A model generated the notes under the pieces. The model worked only from the letters and a program-made list of their open reading frames with translations. It made no database searches and was not told the DNA's origin. From positions 1 to 64,000 of the forward strand of contig NZ_JAOTBG010000003.1 of assembly GCF_025628805.1 (NCBI RefSeq): a stretch of 64,000 nucleotides of DNA, read 5' to 3'. A program made the translations under genes and the position numbers. Source of the DNA: Anaplasma capra (GTDB taxonomy: Bacteria > Pseudomonadota > Alphaproteobacteria > Rickettsiales > Anaplasmataceae). Shown piece after piece: positions 46,591 to 55,958 of the stretch (position 1 is its first letter; the number at the start of each line of letters is the position of its first letter).

Positions 46591-46619
46591 TTTGTTAAAC
46601 ATGTGATATATTTAACAAA
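46591..46619. promoter_or_regulatory. Perfect dyad, possible operator
   Basis: TTTGTTAAA at 46591-46599 and TTTAACAAA at 46611-46619 are exact inverted copies, separated by 11 bases. It lies in the spacer between divergent genes, the cyclo-ligase (minus) and the 1137-aa protein (plus, 40 bases on). Size and spacing suit a helix-turn-helix dimer site. A chance AT-rich dyad is possible. Confidence 0.5.
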
Positions 46620-46658
46620 CTTAGGTGTATAGATTAGACATCACGTTCCGTTATAGCG

Positions 46659-49600
46659 ATGAGCGTGATGCGTGTTTCAAGAGTGATAAATATCATAAAA
46701 GGTTCGATAATGGCTAGAACAGGCAGAAGAGTTGTACAGCGCTCTCGGCAATGCAGCAACTTTCAGGAAGAGAGTTTACCGCAGCTGCAACATAATGAAA
46801 AATCAGGAGAACAACAACGGGCTGTATCCACTAATTACAGCATAAAAAGTGTCTCCAAGCTAGTCGTTGCTACAACTCTCCTTGCAGCGTGCATAGCCGG
46901 ATCTCTCTATATAGCAACGGTTATGCTTGCAAGACGGTGGCTGTATCTAGTCATAGCCATAGACGCCTTAGCCACTATGATTTTTGGATGTATTGTATTT
47001 GCAATCTTTAGAAGAAAAGCCCCTGCCATTCCCACAAGCGCCCTCATTGCATCTTTTTACGGAAAGCTGTTTGAATCAACAAATGCAGATTCTCAAGCAA
47101 TGCAGAATTCGTCATCCACAGGTGCGTGCGAGACTATATCAGGGTCACAGCAACCAGTACGCACAGCATGTGCTTCAATGGGGGAACAATCTACTGGAGT
47201 GCAGGATGTAAAAGACCACAGTGATGACAGTCTAGTTAGAACGTATGCGTTGGTGCACAGAGCAGAAGAGTCTGAAGATCTGTGTTGTCTTCCTTCTTCG
47301 TCTTCGCTATCAGCACAGGATAATACTAGCTCTACCCCTAGTAGCGTATGCACCTATTCTCCAGGAAGAGCTCGCAGCGCGTCCTTGACTTTGCAAACTA
47401 CAACTCTACCCGAGGGGCAGTTTAGTGGTGCTCTGAGAGCTAGCACTTCAGTAGATAACGTGGCACCGGTCACTACTGCTAGACCAAAAGCCTCGATGCA
47501 AGGCGATGCGGTGGAATTCAGGCCTGTTAGCCAGTCAAAGCTAAAATACAGTCTTGGTGTGCATAAAACGAAATTTTCAATATCTAAGAAGATCTCGAAA
47601 ACTGTTAGACAATTCGGGAGGGAGCTGAGCGAGGCATATATTCCCCGCAGATTGCCAAAACTGAAAGGGATAAAGCATTCAGCGTTTGCACAAATAGGCC
47701 ATATTGGAAAAGTCATGACCCAGTCCGGTGCGCAACGGGGTGCATCACATAACCCAGATGATATGTCCAGGCCGGGTACCCAAAGCCCTGCTGTAAATTC
47801 CGGTATACAACAAAAAGATATGCTGCCCATGGGCAATGGTGCCGTTATGAGAGGATTTGAGGAAGGTAAGGTTGCTTCTGACGGATTTTTGCAGCCAGAT
47901 ACGCATCCCAATAGTGGCGGGAGCGGTATTCGCGCTCATGACACAAGTGCTGCCGCGCCGAAACGGATTGTGGGCACAGAAGTCGAGGGTGCATGCAACG
48001 ATTTAGGTGCAAAACCCACGGATTTTAGCAGAAGTGGTGCGTTGCCGGGTGATTTGCGTGAAGTCAGCGTGACTGACGAGAAGGAACAAGTGATGGCAGA
48101 GGATAGCGAAGGACGGAGCGCGGAAATGTCCGATACGGCTTCAGTGCGCTCTTTATCTTCCGAAATCTCTCATCACTCAGATGCGGTACCATTGGTAACT
48201 AAACGCACAACTTCTTCTCTGCAAGCGCTGAAGAAGAGGGTGAAGAGTGTGCGCAAAGTCACTGGCCACATTCTCGGTGGTGTCGTTTTATGGACGGAAC
48301 AGGCACTTGGAATAAACGACACGGCACCCTCCCGAAAGTATGGCTTTCAGCTTGTATCGGAGTTTTGCGCAGAAGGAGACAATCTGTACCTATTTATAGG
48401 AGAAAATACCTATAGACGTTCTCAAGGGCCTTCTTTGACCCAAATTTTAGACACTGCAACACGTAGCTTCTGGTTGCAATCAGGTTCCCTTTATACCGAA
48501 CTAGGGCGTGTTCCCACTTCAAATCTAGAATATGCAATTTTCCATGAGACACCCGGTTATTCTTCTGGTCATATGGTGGTAAAACTCAACGTATCTGGAA
48601 ATACCATCCGAGCCGTACTTATGCACGCGTGTGTATGTCGTACACTCTCCATACTTCAAAGTGGGCGTACGGGTAAGGATCTGATGCTATCTGTGCGCAC
48701 CAACACTAATGGGAGAGTAGGCGTCTTCAAGTTAATGTCTTTAAGCTCTACCTTACAGGATTACAGGCAAGCCTTCTTCCACGCGTATACCGAGAATATG
48801 ATCCAAGCTGCGGTGAGTTACATAAGTGGTGCAGTGCATAGAAAGCTTTCAGTATCCCGAAGAGAGCAGATTGCAATTCATGATCCATTTGGTGAGTATG
48901 CAAAACAAGATCCTGCAGGCATGTCAGGTGTAATTGATGATTTTCTATCACTCAATCCGCTGGGCAAGGCATTATTACACGATGTAGTGGTATCTATAAC
49001 GTATATAGAAGAGTTGATTAAGTTTAGCATCAGTTCCGGTCACTACCCTGAGCACCATGCACTCTTTTGGAATGTCATGGTAAAACAAAGGTCCTGTGCT
49101 AGAAATGCACCCACCGATATACGAACTGCTAGTGGAAGAGATTTTGTTGCAGATCTACATCTCATTTGTGCACTAATATGCAAGAAAAAGGAGATCACAA
49201 ATAGGAAGCAAGTACGTGCCTTCATAGATAAAATCATGTCTACTTACGATGAAGGCTTAGACGCCAATAGTACACGCGTTGCTCAATATCTGGCACTTGC
49301 AACGGTTGCAAGCCCCAAACTTCGAAGGGGAATTAAGGCTTTGCCTGTGTCTAATGGAAGATGGAAGACGCTATTGCAAATTATCGGCTGCACCCTTGAT
49401 TTGTACATGCAGAATTCCAGGAATTACCACAAGAATATGCTTAGTGTCATAAGTGGAGAAAAACACCCATGTCGTGTTAACGCAGTACTTTTAAGTAATT
49501 TTATTCACACTACATCGTATCAGAGAGCTCTGAGTACGGATCGCAAGCTATCTGCACTGCACGATACACTAGGCCCTCAATATACTCCTCATCAGTTTGC

Positions 49601-50072
49601 TAATAAACCACAATTGAAGCGACATACGCGCACAAAGAGGGGCGCCCTGCGACCCTATGCTATACTTGTTGCAAATCTTCAGAGAGTCTACATGCACGTA
49701 GAACAGGGGCGCTATTCACGGAGCATTGTTCCAAGGCTACTAAAAAGTTGGGCGCTTCTTCAAGCAAAGCAGGAGGTAAATGCTGAATCTGAGCCGAGTA
49801 TTTGTGAAGCGCTGAAATTGCTCCGGTCCAGCCAGAACTCCAAGATGCATTGCGCACAAGACAAAGTTTCAACGCTACCTGACACTGTACTTGCTTCCTG
49901 CGTAGTAAATCGCACGAGTTATCCTTTCTCCGGTGCAGTACTAGAAGAAATAGGAGACGCAGCTCTCACTGGATTTTTATCCATAGCAAGTGTTTCTCCA
50001 GCCTGTCAGGAATTTTCTTACCTGAGGGAAGTATGTGGTACAAATGTCAGCATAGGTAATGCAATACAATAA
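46659..50072 (+). CDS. Large hypothetical membrane-anchored protein (1137 aa)
   Basis: No known family. The N terminus (1-65) is basic and polar, then a transmembrane hairpin at about 67-90 and 93-117. Residues 130-520 are low complexity, rich in Ser, Thr, Gly and Asp, with no repeat of high identity. From about 540 the protein is folded-looking and shows a block (DPAGMSGVIDDFLSLNPLGK) that may match the I-x-x-F-I-x-S-P-x-G pattern of the first-cluster modules. ATGs at 46668 and 46710 are alternative starts. Layout resembles the 709-aa protein at 11.2 kb. Function unknown; possible surface or vacuole-membrane protein (inference). Confidence 0.82.
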   Translation: MSVMRVSRVINIIKGSIMARTGRRVVQRSRQCSNFQEESLPQLQHNEKSGEQQRAVSTNYSIKSVSKLVVATTLLAACIAGSLYIATVMLARRWLYLVIAIDALATMIFGCIVFAIFRRKAPAIPTSALIASFYGKLFESTNADSQAMQNSSSTGACETISGSQQPVRTACASMGEQSTGVQDVKDHSDDSLVRTYALVHRAEESEDLCCLPSSSSLSAQDNTSSTPSSVCTYSPGRARSASLTLQTTTLPEGQFSGALRASTSVDNVAPVTTARPKASMQGDAVEFRPVSQSKLKYSLGVHKTKFSISKKISKTVRQFGRELSEAYIPRRLPKLKGIKHSAFAQIGHIGKVMTQSGAQRGASHNPDDMSRPGTQSPAVNSGIQQKDMLPMGNGAVMRGFEEGKVASDGFLQPDTHPNSGGSGIRAHDTSAAAPKRIVGTEVEGACNDLGAKPTDFSRSGALPGDLREVSVTDEKEQVMAEDSEGRSAEMSDTASVRSLSSEISHHSDAVPLVTKRTTSSLQALKKRVKSVRKVTGHILGGVVLWTEQALGINDTAPSRKYGFQLVSEFCAEGDNLYLFIGENTYRRSQGPSLTQILDTATRSFWLQSGSLYTELGRVPTSNLEYAIFHETPGYSSGHMVVKLNVSGNTIRAVLMHACVCRTLSILQSGRTGKDLMLSVRTNTNGRVGVFKLMSLSSTLQDYRQAFFHAYTENMIQAAVSYISGAVHRKLSVSRREQIAIHDPFGEYAKQDPAGMSGVIDDFLSLNPLGKALLHDVVVSITYIEELIKFSISSGHYPEHHALFWNVMVKQRSCARNAPTDIRTASGRDFVADLHLICALICKKKEITNRKQVRAFIDKIMSTYDEGLDANSTRVAQYLALATVASPKLRRGIKALPVSNGRWKTLLQIIGCTLDLYMQNSRNYHKNMLSVISGEKHPCRVNAVLLSNFIHTTSYQRALSTDRKLSALHDTLGPQYTPHQFANKPQLKRHTRTKRGALRPYAILVANLQRVYMHVEQGRYSRSIVPRLLKSWALLQAKQEVNAESEPSICEALKLLRSSQNSKMHCAQDKVSTLPDTVLASCVVNRTSYPFSGAVLEEIGDAALTGFLSIASVSPACQEFSYLREVCGTNVSIGNAIQ

Positions 50073-50173
50073 ACCGCAGTGCGGCAGATAGGGCTTTATG
50101 GATCTTGTAAAGTCGAAAAAACAACTCAAAGCAAGGGTGCACGCTGATATATCCTGCATAAATGTAGGAATAC

Positions 50174-50189
50174 TCCTAAGCTTTTAGGA
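50174..50189. repeat. Short inverted repeat upstream of the 510-aa gene
   Basis: TCCTAA (50174-50179) and TTAGGA (50184-50189) with a four-base loop. It is too short and lacks a T-run for a confident terminator. It sits about 100 bases after the 1137-aa gene and 80 before the next. Confidence 0.35.
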
Positions 50190-50270
50190 TATTATATAAA
50201 ATAAGATATATCATTTAATACATAATTTAGAATTGGTCCTTAGTGTACTTTGCTAAATGGCTTTTAGGCG

Positions 50271-51803
50271 ATGAATATGAATCTGCTCAGCAAGAGAGTA
50301 TTTGAGAGTGTACTACCAATTCGAGAATTATTAATTACATCGATTGCCACTGCAACCACCGTCAGCCTAATGCAAAGGCATAATGATGGAAAACACGCTG
50401 TATGTGTCTGTGTCTCTTTTATGGTTGTAGCATTTCTGATGCAAAACAAAGGGAAGTTCTTCCGCGACAACATACAGATTTTCTTTTCTGAAAGCGAAAA
50501 AAAGGGAATTGTTACATTTGAAGAAGCATCAGTAACTAAAATCTCTATCATTGCTGGTAATAGATACAATGCTGGTATACCGTACGTCATGATCGCTGAA
50601 CTCAGCAAATCTACAATATGTGTCCAAGGAGAAAAAAAATATGCTGAAAGAAACATAGGCTTACAAGGCTACAGCCATAGCTGGGAACATGAAACCAATT
50701 CATCCGACGTGCCTCAGATGACAGTACTAATATCTGGCAGCAATAAGAAAAGTGCTATAGAAGCTGATTTTTCTCATTTTCAAGGTAGAAACAGCCTGGT
50801 TATAGATATTAAATCTAAGAGATATAAGGAGCATATGCCACTCTGCCGGATCCGCAGCACTCATGACTACATAAATGGGGCGTTAAACATATGCTTAAGG
50901 AAAAAGTCTTTTCTTCAGGTGTTACTAGAAAAATATTTGTCAGAAGAGAATTTTTTTGCCAACAAAGCAAAGGTCATGTACCTAATGTATAACTACGGCA
51001 GTACGCTGCAGAAAAGCGTTTCTGTGGCCATGAATAAAACTCTTAAAAGGTTATTGCAATTTGAGCTATCACAATCTTATTCGGAAAGTATAGTAAAGCC
51101 AATCATGCCAGAGGAAAGTCTTTCTGGTGCATTTGGTTATCTTGAAGAGGAACAATTCAAATCTTTAGAGTCCGATATTCTCACACTCGTAAAGATAAGA
51201 GCGTGTGAATATGAAAATTTGCATGAATCTCTCAGTCACCAGATATACAGGGACATCATAAGTCCAAGTGTGGAGGAAATAATTGCATGCTATCCAGATA
51301 GATCAAATCAGGAAACAAACACCTTTTTTAAAAAACACATCTCATCCACTAAAACCTTGATACCAAAGATGAGAGCCATACATAAGTACATAGAAGCCTG
51401 TAAGAAATATAATGGTAAGCAGTTACAATGCGCTTCCATTCGCAATGGTGCCGATGCAATGGATACATATGCCTACCACGCCCTTTATAATTTTGCTGGA
51501 CGGGAGGGTATAAAAACGGACGATTTAGACGCCGTGATTAGGCGAGCTAGGGATAGAATTTGCAGAAAGTACGGAGAGCTATTTGTAGATGATATAGTAG
51601 GAATTGCGAAGAAGGTTACTGCACACACTGGTAAAGTGAGGGTAAAAATCAAAAGGCTAAAATCTCAAGATACAGAGGATGACAAAATATACGATGATGA
51701 TGCAGAAGATTATGCGTTATGCAATAGTAGCGATGTTAATACCCTTCAGGATGAGCTGATCAGTGTCCCACTATCTGAAAGTAGTACCCGCGGTATTTGC
51801 TGA
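50271..51803 (+). CDS. Hypothetical membrane-anchored protein (510 aa)
   Basis: No known family. Two hydrophobic stretches occur near the N terminus (LLITSIATATTVSLM at about 21-35 and AVCVCVSFMVVAFLM at about 43-57). The rest is soluble and mostly helical with many Lys/Glu and Ser residues (SYSESIVKPIMPEESL, DDLDAVIRRARDRICRKYGEL). It ends with an acidic stretch (DTEDDKIYDDDAED) and a Thr/Arg-containing tail. Its size and N-terminal hairpin resemble its neighbours, though I see no clear module match. Confidence 0.78.
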   Translation: MNMNLLSKRVFESVLPIRELLITSIATATTVSLMQRHNDGKHAVCVCVSFMVVAFLMQNKGKFFRDNIQIFFSESEKKGIVTFEEASVTKISIIAGNRYNAGIPYVMIAELSKSTICVQGEKKYAERNIGLQGYSHSWEHETNSSDVPQMTVLISGSNKKSAIEADFSHFQGRNSLVIDIKSKRYKEHMPLCRIRSTHDYINGALNICLRKKSFLQVLLEKYLSEENFFANKAKVMYLMYNYGSTLQKSVSVAMNKTLKRLLQFELSQSYSESIVKPIMPEESLSGAFGYLEEEQFKSLESDILTLVKIRACEYENLHESLSHQIYRDIISPSVEEIIACYPDRSNQETNTFFKKHISSTKTLIPKMRAIHKYIEACKKYNGKQLQCASIRNGADAMDTYAYHALYNFAGREGIKTDDLDAVIRRARDRICRKYGELFVDDIVGIAKKVTAHTGKVRVKIKRLKSQDTEDDKIYDDDAEDYALCNSSDVNTLQDELISVPLSESSTRGIC

Positions 51804-51956
51804 GAGGTTCTTAAATAACGTATTGTGTGCGGAGCATGTGGGTAGCCAACTCTCCTTTGGGGAGCGCGCTACCCCTTTCTCTTACGCTCCCCACGTTAAC
51901 AATACGCGAGTCAGCTTCAGGATTTACTGCTTTTGTGGATACAAAGCAGACACAAT
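51804..51956. promoter_or_regulatory. Region with two mutually exclusive hairpins after the 510-aa gene
   Basis: GGGTAGC at 51840-51846 pairs with GCTACCC at 51868-51874, enclosing a CTCC/GGAG inner stem. Alternatively GGGGAGCG at 51859-51866 pairs with CGCTCCCC at 51885-51892. The two structures share bases, so only one can form. It could be a terminator pair between the convergent genes ending at 51803 and 51957. A long T-run is missing. Confidence 0.4.
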
Positions 51957-52577
51957 CTAGCCAATACGCTGCCCCGTTGGGCGCGGGTCTGCACCTCGTG
52001 GTTTTGTGGTCAGAATGTATCCCCCATCATCTAATGCTTGATCATACGACGGATGAACTGCTAGCTGGCGTTCATCCGCTGCAGGTTCGGGCTCTGCTGC
52101 AACAACCATGACCTTCCGCGCACTCTCTTCTCTCATCTGACACTGTACCATCGTAACCGGAGATGTAGCACTTGTTACGTTAGGCTGGTCCAACAGTGTG
52201 GTGGTATGCTGCAATCTTGGCACAGAAGAAGATCCTGAACTTTGTTGTGGTACACTATCTGACTCCATAGAGGCACTTTCATTACGGATGGTATGCCCGC
52301 TGCAGTACCCCCCAGAAATGACAATGTCAATGAGCATTATGCTACAAGCAATCGTTATACACAGTGCTGCAGCCGCAGAAAATGCTGTGATACACCACTT
52401 GGAAATGTCGCTAGGAACCGTAGCAGAAGGCAGCGTAACGGAGACGATAATACCAGATACACACAAAAGGGCTAAAATAAATGCAACGTTGGCCACTATG
52501 ACGCGTGGCCCTGACTCAGAAGCGCAGCTAGCCATAACCTCCTCATCATAATCCTCATACACTATGCTACCTCGCAA
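51957..52577 (-). CDS. Hypothetical two-helix membrane protein (206 aa)
   Basis: No family recognised. An acidic N terminus (EDYDEEVMASCASE), then a transmembrane hairpin at about 26-48 and 60-88, then a polar Ser/Glu-rich cytoplasmic part with a basic, Pro/Arg-rich end (TTKPRGADPRPTGQRIG). It is the same hairpin layout as its neighbours but short. The C-terminal positive charge is of the kind seen in type IV effectors (speculative). It is convergent with the 510-aa gene. Confidence 0.7.
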   Translation of the reverse strand: MRGSIVYEDYDEEVMASCASESGPRVIVANVAFILALLCVSGIIVSVTLPSATVPSDISKWCITAFSAAAALCITIACSIMLIDIVISGGYCSGHTIRNESASMESDSVPQQSSGSSSVPRLQHTTTLLDQPNVTSATSPVTMVQCQMREESARKVMVVAAEPEPAADERQLAVHPSYDQALDDGGYILTTKPRGADPRPTGQRIG

Positions 52578-52712
52578 CTATGGATGGCGTTACCTTGCAC
52601 CATATTAGCATTAATATGACATTAAAATACAGGGAATCTGTGTACTACATATTGTGGTATAATTGCAAGACTTACACATAAGAAAGAGCATTACAAATGC
52701 GTGAAACAGGCA

Positions 52713-54461
52713 TTAGCCGCGGTATATAGCTCCTACATCTGACAACTTATAAAAAGATGCGTGTTCCATTACGGTTTCGTACCGACGCCCCGTTATGCCG
52801 ACGCACCTCCAGTTGTCAACTGCAGGAATTTCTATCTGGCAATCGTAAGCGCACAGAATTTTCTCCATATGAAGGCTTCCCAATGCGTCTCTGTACAGGC
52901 GTAAAATTGATTTTGCAATAACCGTCGACAATGCTTCATATGTTATGGATCTGAACCCCAATGCATCACACATATAGTACAGCATGGAAGAGGCTCTTTT
53001 TATTACTACACCCTCACGTGCACGATTCGACTTTAACATATTGTTTGCATGTGTAGCATCCAGTAGATCCATCCCCGTATCTTCTGTAAATCTCTTAGCC
53101 ATAAACGAATATGCAGCGCAACTTTTGAGCATTGGAAATTCATGAAATGCAAACATGCACTCAATCAGATTGTTTTGATACAGTTCTAGCATTTGATCAT
53201 CAGTCGTAGAGGAGTGAAATAACAGCCCGAATATTCTAAAACACCAGCTATATGCGTATCCGGCATCCTGAAATCTTTCACACAACACACTGCCAATGGT
53301 GCGGTCCATACATGCGGCGATGTACCTTATCTCCCGCCGTTTCCTTAAAAAGTCTCTGAACTGCTTCCTTAAGGCTTCCATATCCACCGCCATACCGGCA
53401 CAACATCTACTTTCCTCGGGCAATAGTGCATATATCAGGGCAAAAGAGCCCAGTTTTCCGGTGCTATCGCCTATTTTTCTACCATGCAATCTTGCTGTAA
53501 GTGCCCTGTCTTTAATTAACTTGAGTAAGGCCTTCAGAGTTTGAATTTCTTCATTTGGGTAGTTGCCCGGGTTTTTGCTCCAAAATTTTAAAACATAAAA
53601 AAATAGCCCTCTATTATGCTCAACGTCTGCCAATATGTGTGCGATTTCCGGTTCTATAGGCGCCAGTCCCCCGCCCCTCATCGCACGTGCTGCATCATGA
53701 TTTTCATTTGATTTCCCTGTATACAGAATGCGCAATAGGCTTTTGTATATGCGAAGGTAGTAGATAAAAAACAGGCTTCCAGGGCCGCTTGACAGCGCAT
53801 CAAAACTGGACATGACTCTCAGTATATCAGCTCGTGTGCTTATACGAAGTTCGAAAAACAGTATTGGAGGCAAGGATTCTTGTTTGGGAAAGGCAATCAC
53901 CAAATTACTAGCTCTGCGCATAACATTCTTGAGTTGCTGGTAGCTACCAAACTTATGCGGTACATAGCCTTTGGGAAGCCTAATCGCTACAGTTGTATTA
54001 TCACGTACTAGAGAGACTTTTTTGGGAAATCTCCCTCGGGCCACGACGTACCATGAATGATCTTCAGATGAAAAGGTCAGTTTAGCACCGCTTCCCAGCA
54101 TATCTTTCCACTTTTCTGGAGAAAAGACATCTCGAAAAAGCGACACTAATCCATCATCTGGAGAATCTATCCTCAGAAGCAAAGTGGGGCCCACGGAACT
54201 CACGACGCGATGCACCACAAATAGAGCCATAAATAACCCTAGTATTACGCTCAATACAAGCGAACAGGCCGTTCTAATTTCTACTGGATAAATTCTCAGA
54301 TTTGCCGTACCAACGCATACTGCGATCATGACTGCACAAATCGCAACCAGCGCCAAAGCTGTTTTAGCCGCATATAATACTACACCTTCTCTTGACAATA
54401 GAGGTGCACCGCTATTCCTTACTTCTTTTAGACTATGTGACAAACTCGCTTGCTCTTCCAT
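52713..54461 (-). CDS. Large hypothetical membrane-anchored protein (582 aa)
   Basis: No known family. A polar N terminus is followed by a hairpin of helices at about 29-52 and 64-86 (TALALVAICAVMIAVCVG and CSLVLSVILGLFMALFVV). The soluble part is helical with the block IEPEIAHILADVEHNRGLFFYVLKFW, weakly like the I-x-x-F-I-x-S-P-x-G modules. LLPEESRCCAG and YIAACMDRTIGSVL then occur in the same relative order as module motifs two and three. No signal peptide. It completes the second group of such proteins and is transcribed opposite to the 1137-aa and 510-aa genes. Confidence 0.78.
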   Translation of the reverse strand: MEEQASLSHSLKEVRNSGAPLLSREGVVLYAAKTALALVAICAVMIAVCVGTANLRIYPVEIRTACSLVLSVILGLFMALFVVHRVVSSVGPTLLLRIDSPDDGLVSLFRDVFSPEKWKDMLGSGAKLTFSSEDHSWYVVARGRFPKKVSLVRDNTTVAIRLPKGYVPHKFGSYQQLKNVMRRASNLVIAFPKQESLPPILFFELRISTRADILRVMSSFDALSSGPGSLFFIYYLRIYKSLLRILYTGKSNENHDAARAMRGGGLAPIEPEIAHILADVEHNRGLFFYVLKFWSKNPGNYPNEEIQTLKALLKLIKDRALTARLHGRKIGDSTGKLGSFALIYALLPEESRCCAGMAVDMEALRKQFRDFLRKRREIRYIAACMDRTIGSVLCERFQDAGYAYSWCFRIFGLLFHSSTTDDQMLELYQNNLIECMFAFHEFPMLKSCAAYSFMAKRFTEDTGMDLLDATHANNMLKSNRAREGVVIKRASSMLYYMCDALGFRSITYEALSTVIAKSILRLYRDALGSLHMEKILCAYDCQIEIPAVDNWRCVGITGRRYETVMEHASFYKLSDVGAIYRG

Positions 54462-54861
54462 GATCTCCCTACTCTACACTACAAGATATTGCATGAGAAA
54501 GCGCCCTCCCCTTCCAGGTTACAAAACACTGCATACTCACACGTTCAGGTAGGATAGTTGATAGCAAAAGTTGAGCGAGTGCTTATAATTAAGAAAAATA
54601 TATATTAGCGCTCCGGTAGCATAGGTAACGATGTTTTAATTATTTAGGAAATTCCCTTACCCATGAGCCCGCAAATTGGCAAGAAACTGGTAGCTTGGCT
54701 TTACACCTTCATCATGCTCGACCCAGTTACGTAAGAAGTATTTGAGAACAGTGAAAGGATACCTGCAGCGTGTTGTGCCTGACATAGTTTTAGGAAAAGC
54801 CCTCCACCGCTCAGTTGACCGTGAAATCCCCCTTCCGGTGCCCTCTATAAAAGTGTGACAA
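54462..54861. other. Intergenic region, possibly with a small gene remnant
   Basis: About 400 bases. From 54664 the plus strand encodes MSPQIGKKLVAWLYTFIMLD and stops; a shift of frame continues as LRKKYLRTVKGYLQRVVPDI to about 54855. The joined sequence looks somewhat protein-like but has no known family. I treat it as unresolved. The first 150 bases hold no coding pattern. Confidence 0.35.
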
Positions 54862-55878
54862 TTAGGGAGAAGGCATCTCTTTTGAAGTTGAATATTGGAA
54901 GTTTAAAGGAGTATCCGGGAATAACACTTTGTATATGTCGTGGCACGCGAGCGCAGATTCAGAAAACCCAACTAGTATAAGTTTCAACTTACCCTGGTAA
55001 TACGCCACGTCTCCTACGGCGTATATTTTAGCGCGTGCTGTTCTGCATGTTGATTGATTTATTGGTATATGAAAATTCTCAATATTGAGCCCCCAGTGAG
55101 CAATTGACTGAAGATTGGCTGAGATTCCAAAAAATGGTAATAGAAAGTCAGTATCTATGTGGATTTCCTCTTTAGAGGCTATGTTCCTAACCATTACTCC
55201 ATCTAGTATGCCATTTTTGCCCACGAGCCCTGCTAGTTGGTAAGGGACTAGTAGTTTGATCTTATTGCACTCGGCCAAGCTTTCCAAGTTACGTAAAGTA
55301 TTTGGGGAGCAACGAAAGGCGCGCCTTCGGTGCACCACGTGTACCGAACTTGCAATCTGAGATAAGCTCACTGCCCAGTCGGCTGCGGAATCTCCTCCTC
55401 CCGCAATAACCACACGCTTTCCGTCAAAGCGTGATTTGTCGCTCACGTGGTAGAAAATGGACTTACCTTCATATTCTATGATTCCATCCAAAGGTGGGCG
55501 ATTGGGGCCAAACCCTCCAGAGCCCGCAGCAATGATAATTGCCCTGCAGCGCACTCCCACTTTCTTATCTGTGACAACGACAAAGCACCCATCTTCCTCG
55601 AGCACTTGCTCTGCAGTGTGCCCCAGTATGTAAGTGGGCTTGAACTGATCAGCTTGACTTTTAAGGCAATTTACTAAATCTCTAGCGAGGATTACGGGAT
55701 ACGCCGGTATGTCATATATTGGCTTTTCTGGGTAAAGTACAGAACATTGGCCTCCCACTTCGCCTAAGGCGTCGATAACACAAGAGCTCATACCCAGCAT
55801 TCCGGCTTGAAAAACTGTAAAAAGCCCAACTGGACCTGCGCCTATGATCGCTACGTCGCTAGTGGCACATATTTCCAC
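54862..55878 (-). CDS. Ferredoxin-NADP+ reductase, TrxR-like
   Basis: A 338-aa FAD/NADPH enzyme of the thioredoxin-reductase-like FNR class. It has the FAD-binding IIGAGPVGLFTVFQAG (12-27), DALGEVGGQCSVLYPEKPIYDIPAYP, the NADP-binding VVIAGGGDSAADWAV (about 152-166) and the C-terminal AVGDVAYYQGKLKLI. The redox C-x-x-C of thioredoxin reductase is absent, which fits FNR type 2. It reduces ferredoxin for Fe-S assembly or other steps. A single-gene unit next to pmbA on the same strand. Confidence 0.92.
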   Translation of the reverse strand: MEICATSDVAIIGAGPVGLFTVFQAGMLGMSSCVIDALGEVGGQCSVLYPEKPIYDIPAYPVILARDLVNCLKSQADQFKPTYILGHTAEQVLEEDGCFVVVTDKKVGVRCRAIIIAAGSGGFGPNRPPLDGIIEYEGKSIFYHVSDKSRFDGKRVVIAGGGDSAADWAVSLSQIASSVHVVHRRRAFRCSPNTLRNLESLAECNKIKLLVPYQLAGLVGKNGILDGVMVRNIASKEEIHIDTDFLLPFFGISANLQSIAHWGLNIENFHIPINQSTCRTARAKIYAVGDVAYYQGKLKLILVGFSESALACHDIYKVLFPDTPLNFQYSTSKEMPSP

Positions 55879-55958
55879 ACCAGCTCCTCTTTCACCCTAC
55901 CAAACCAGCGTGCCATGAATAACAACACAGCACACTTCGAATAAAGCACGAAAACGTG

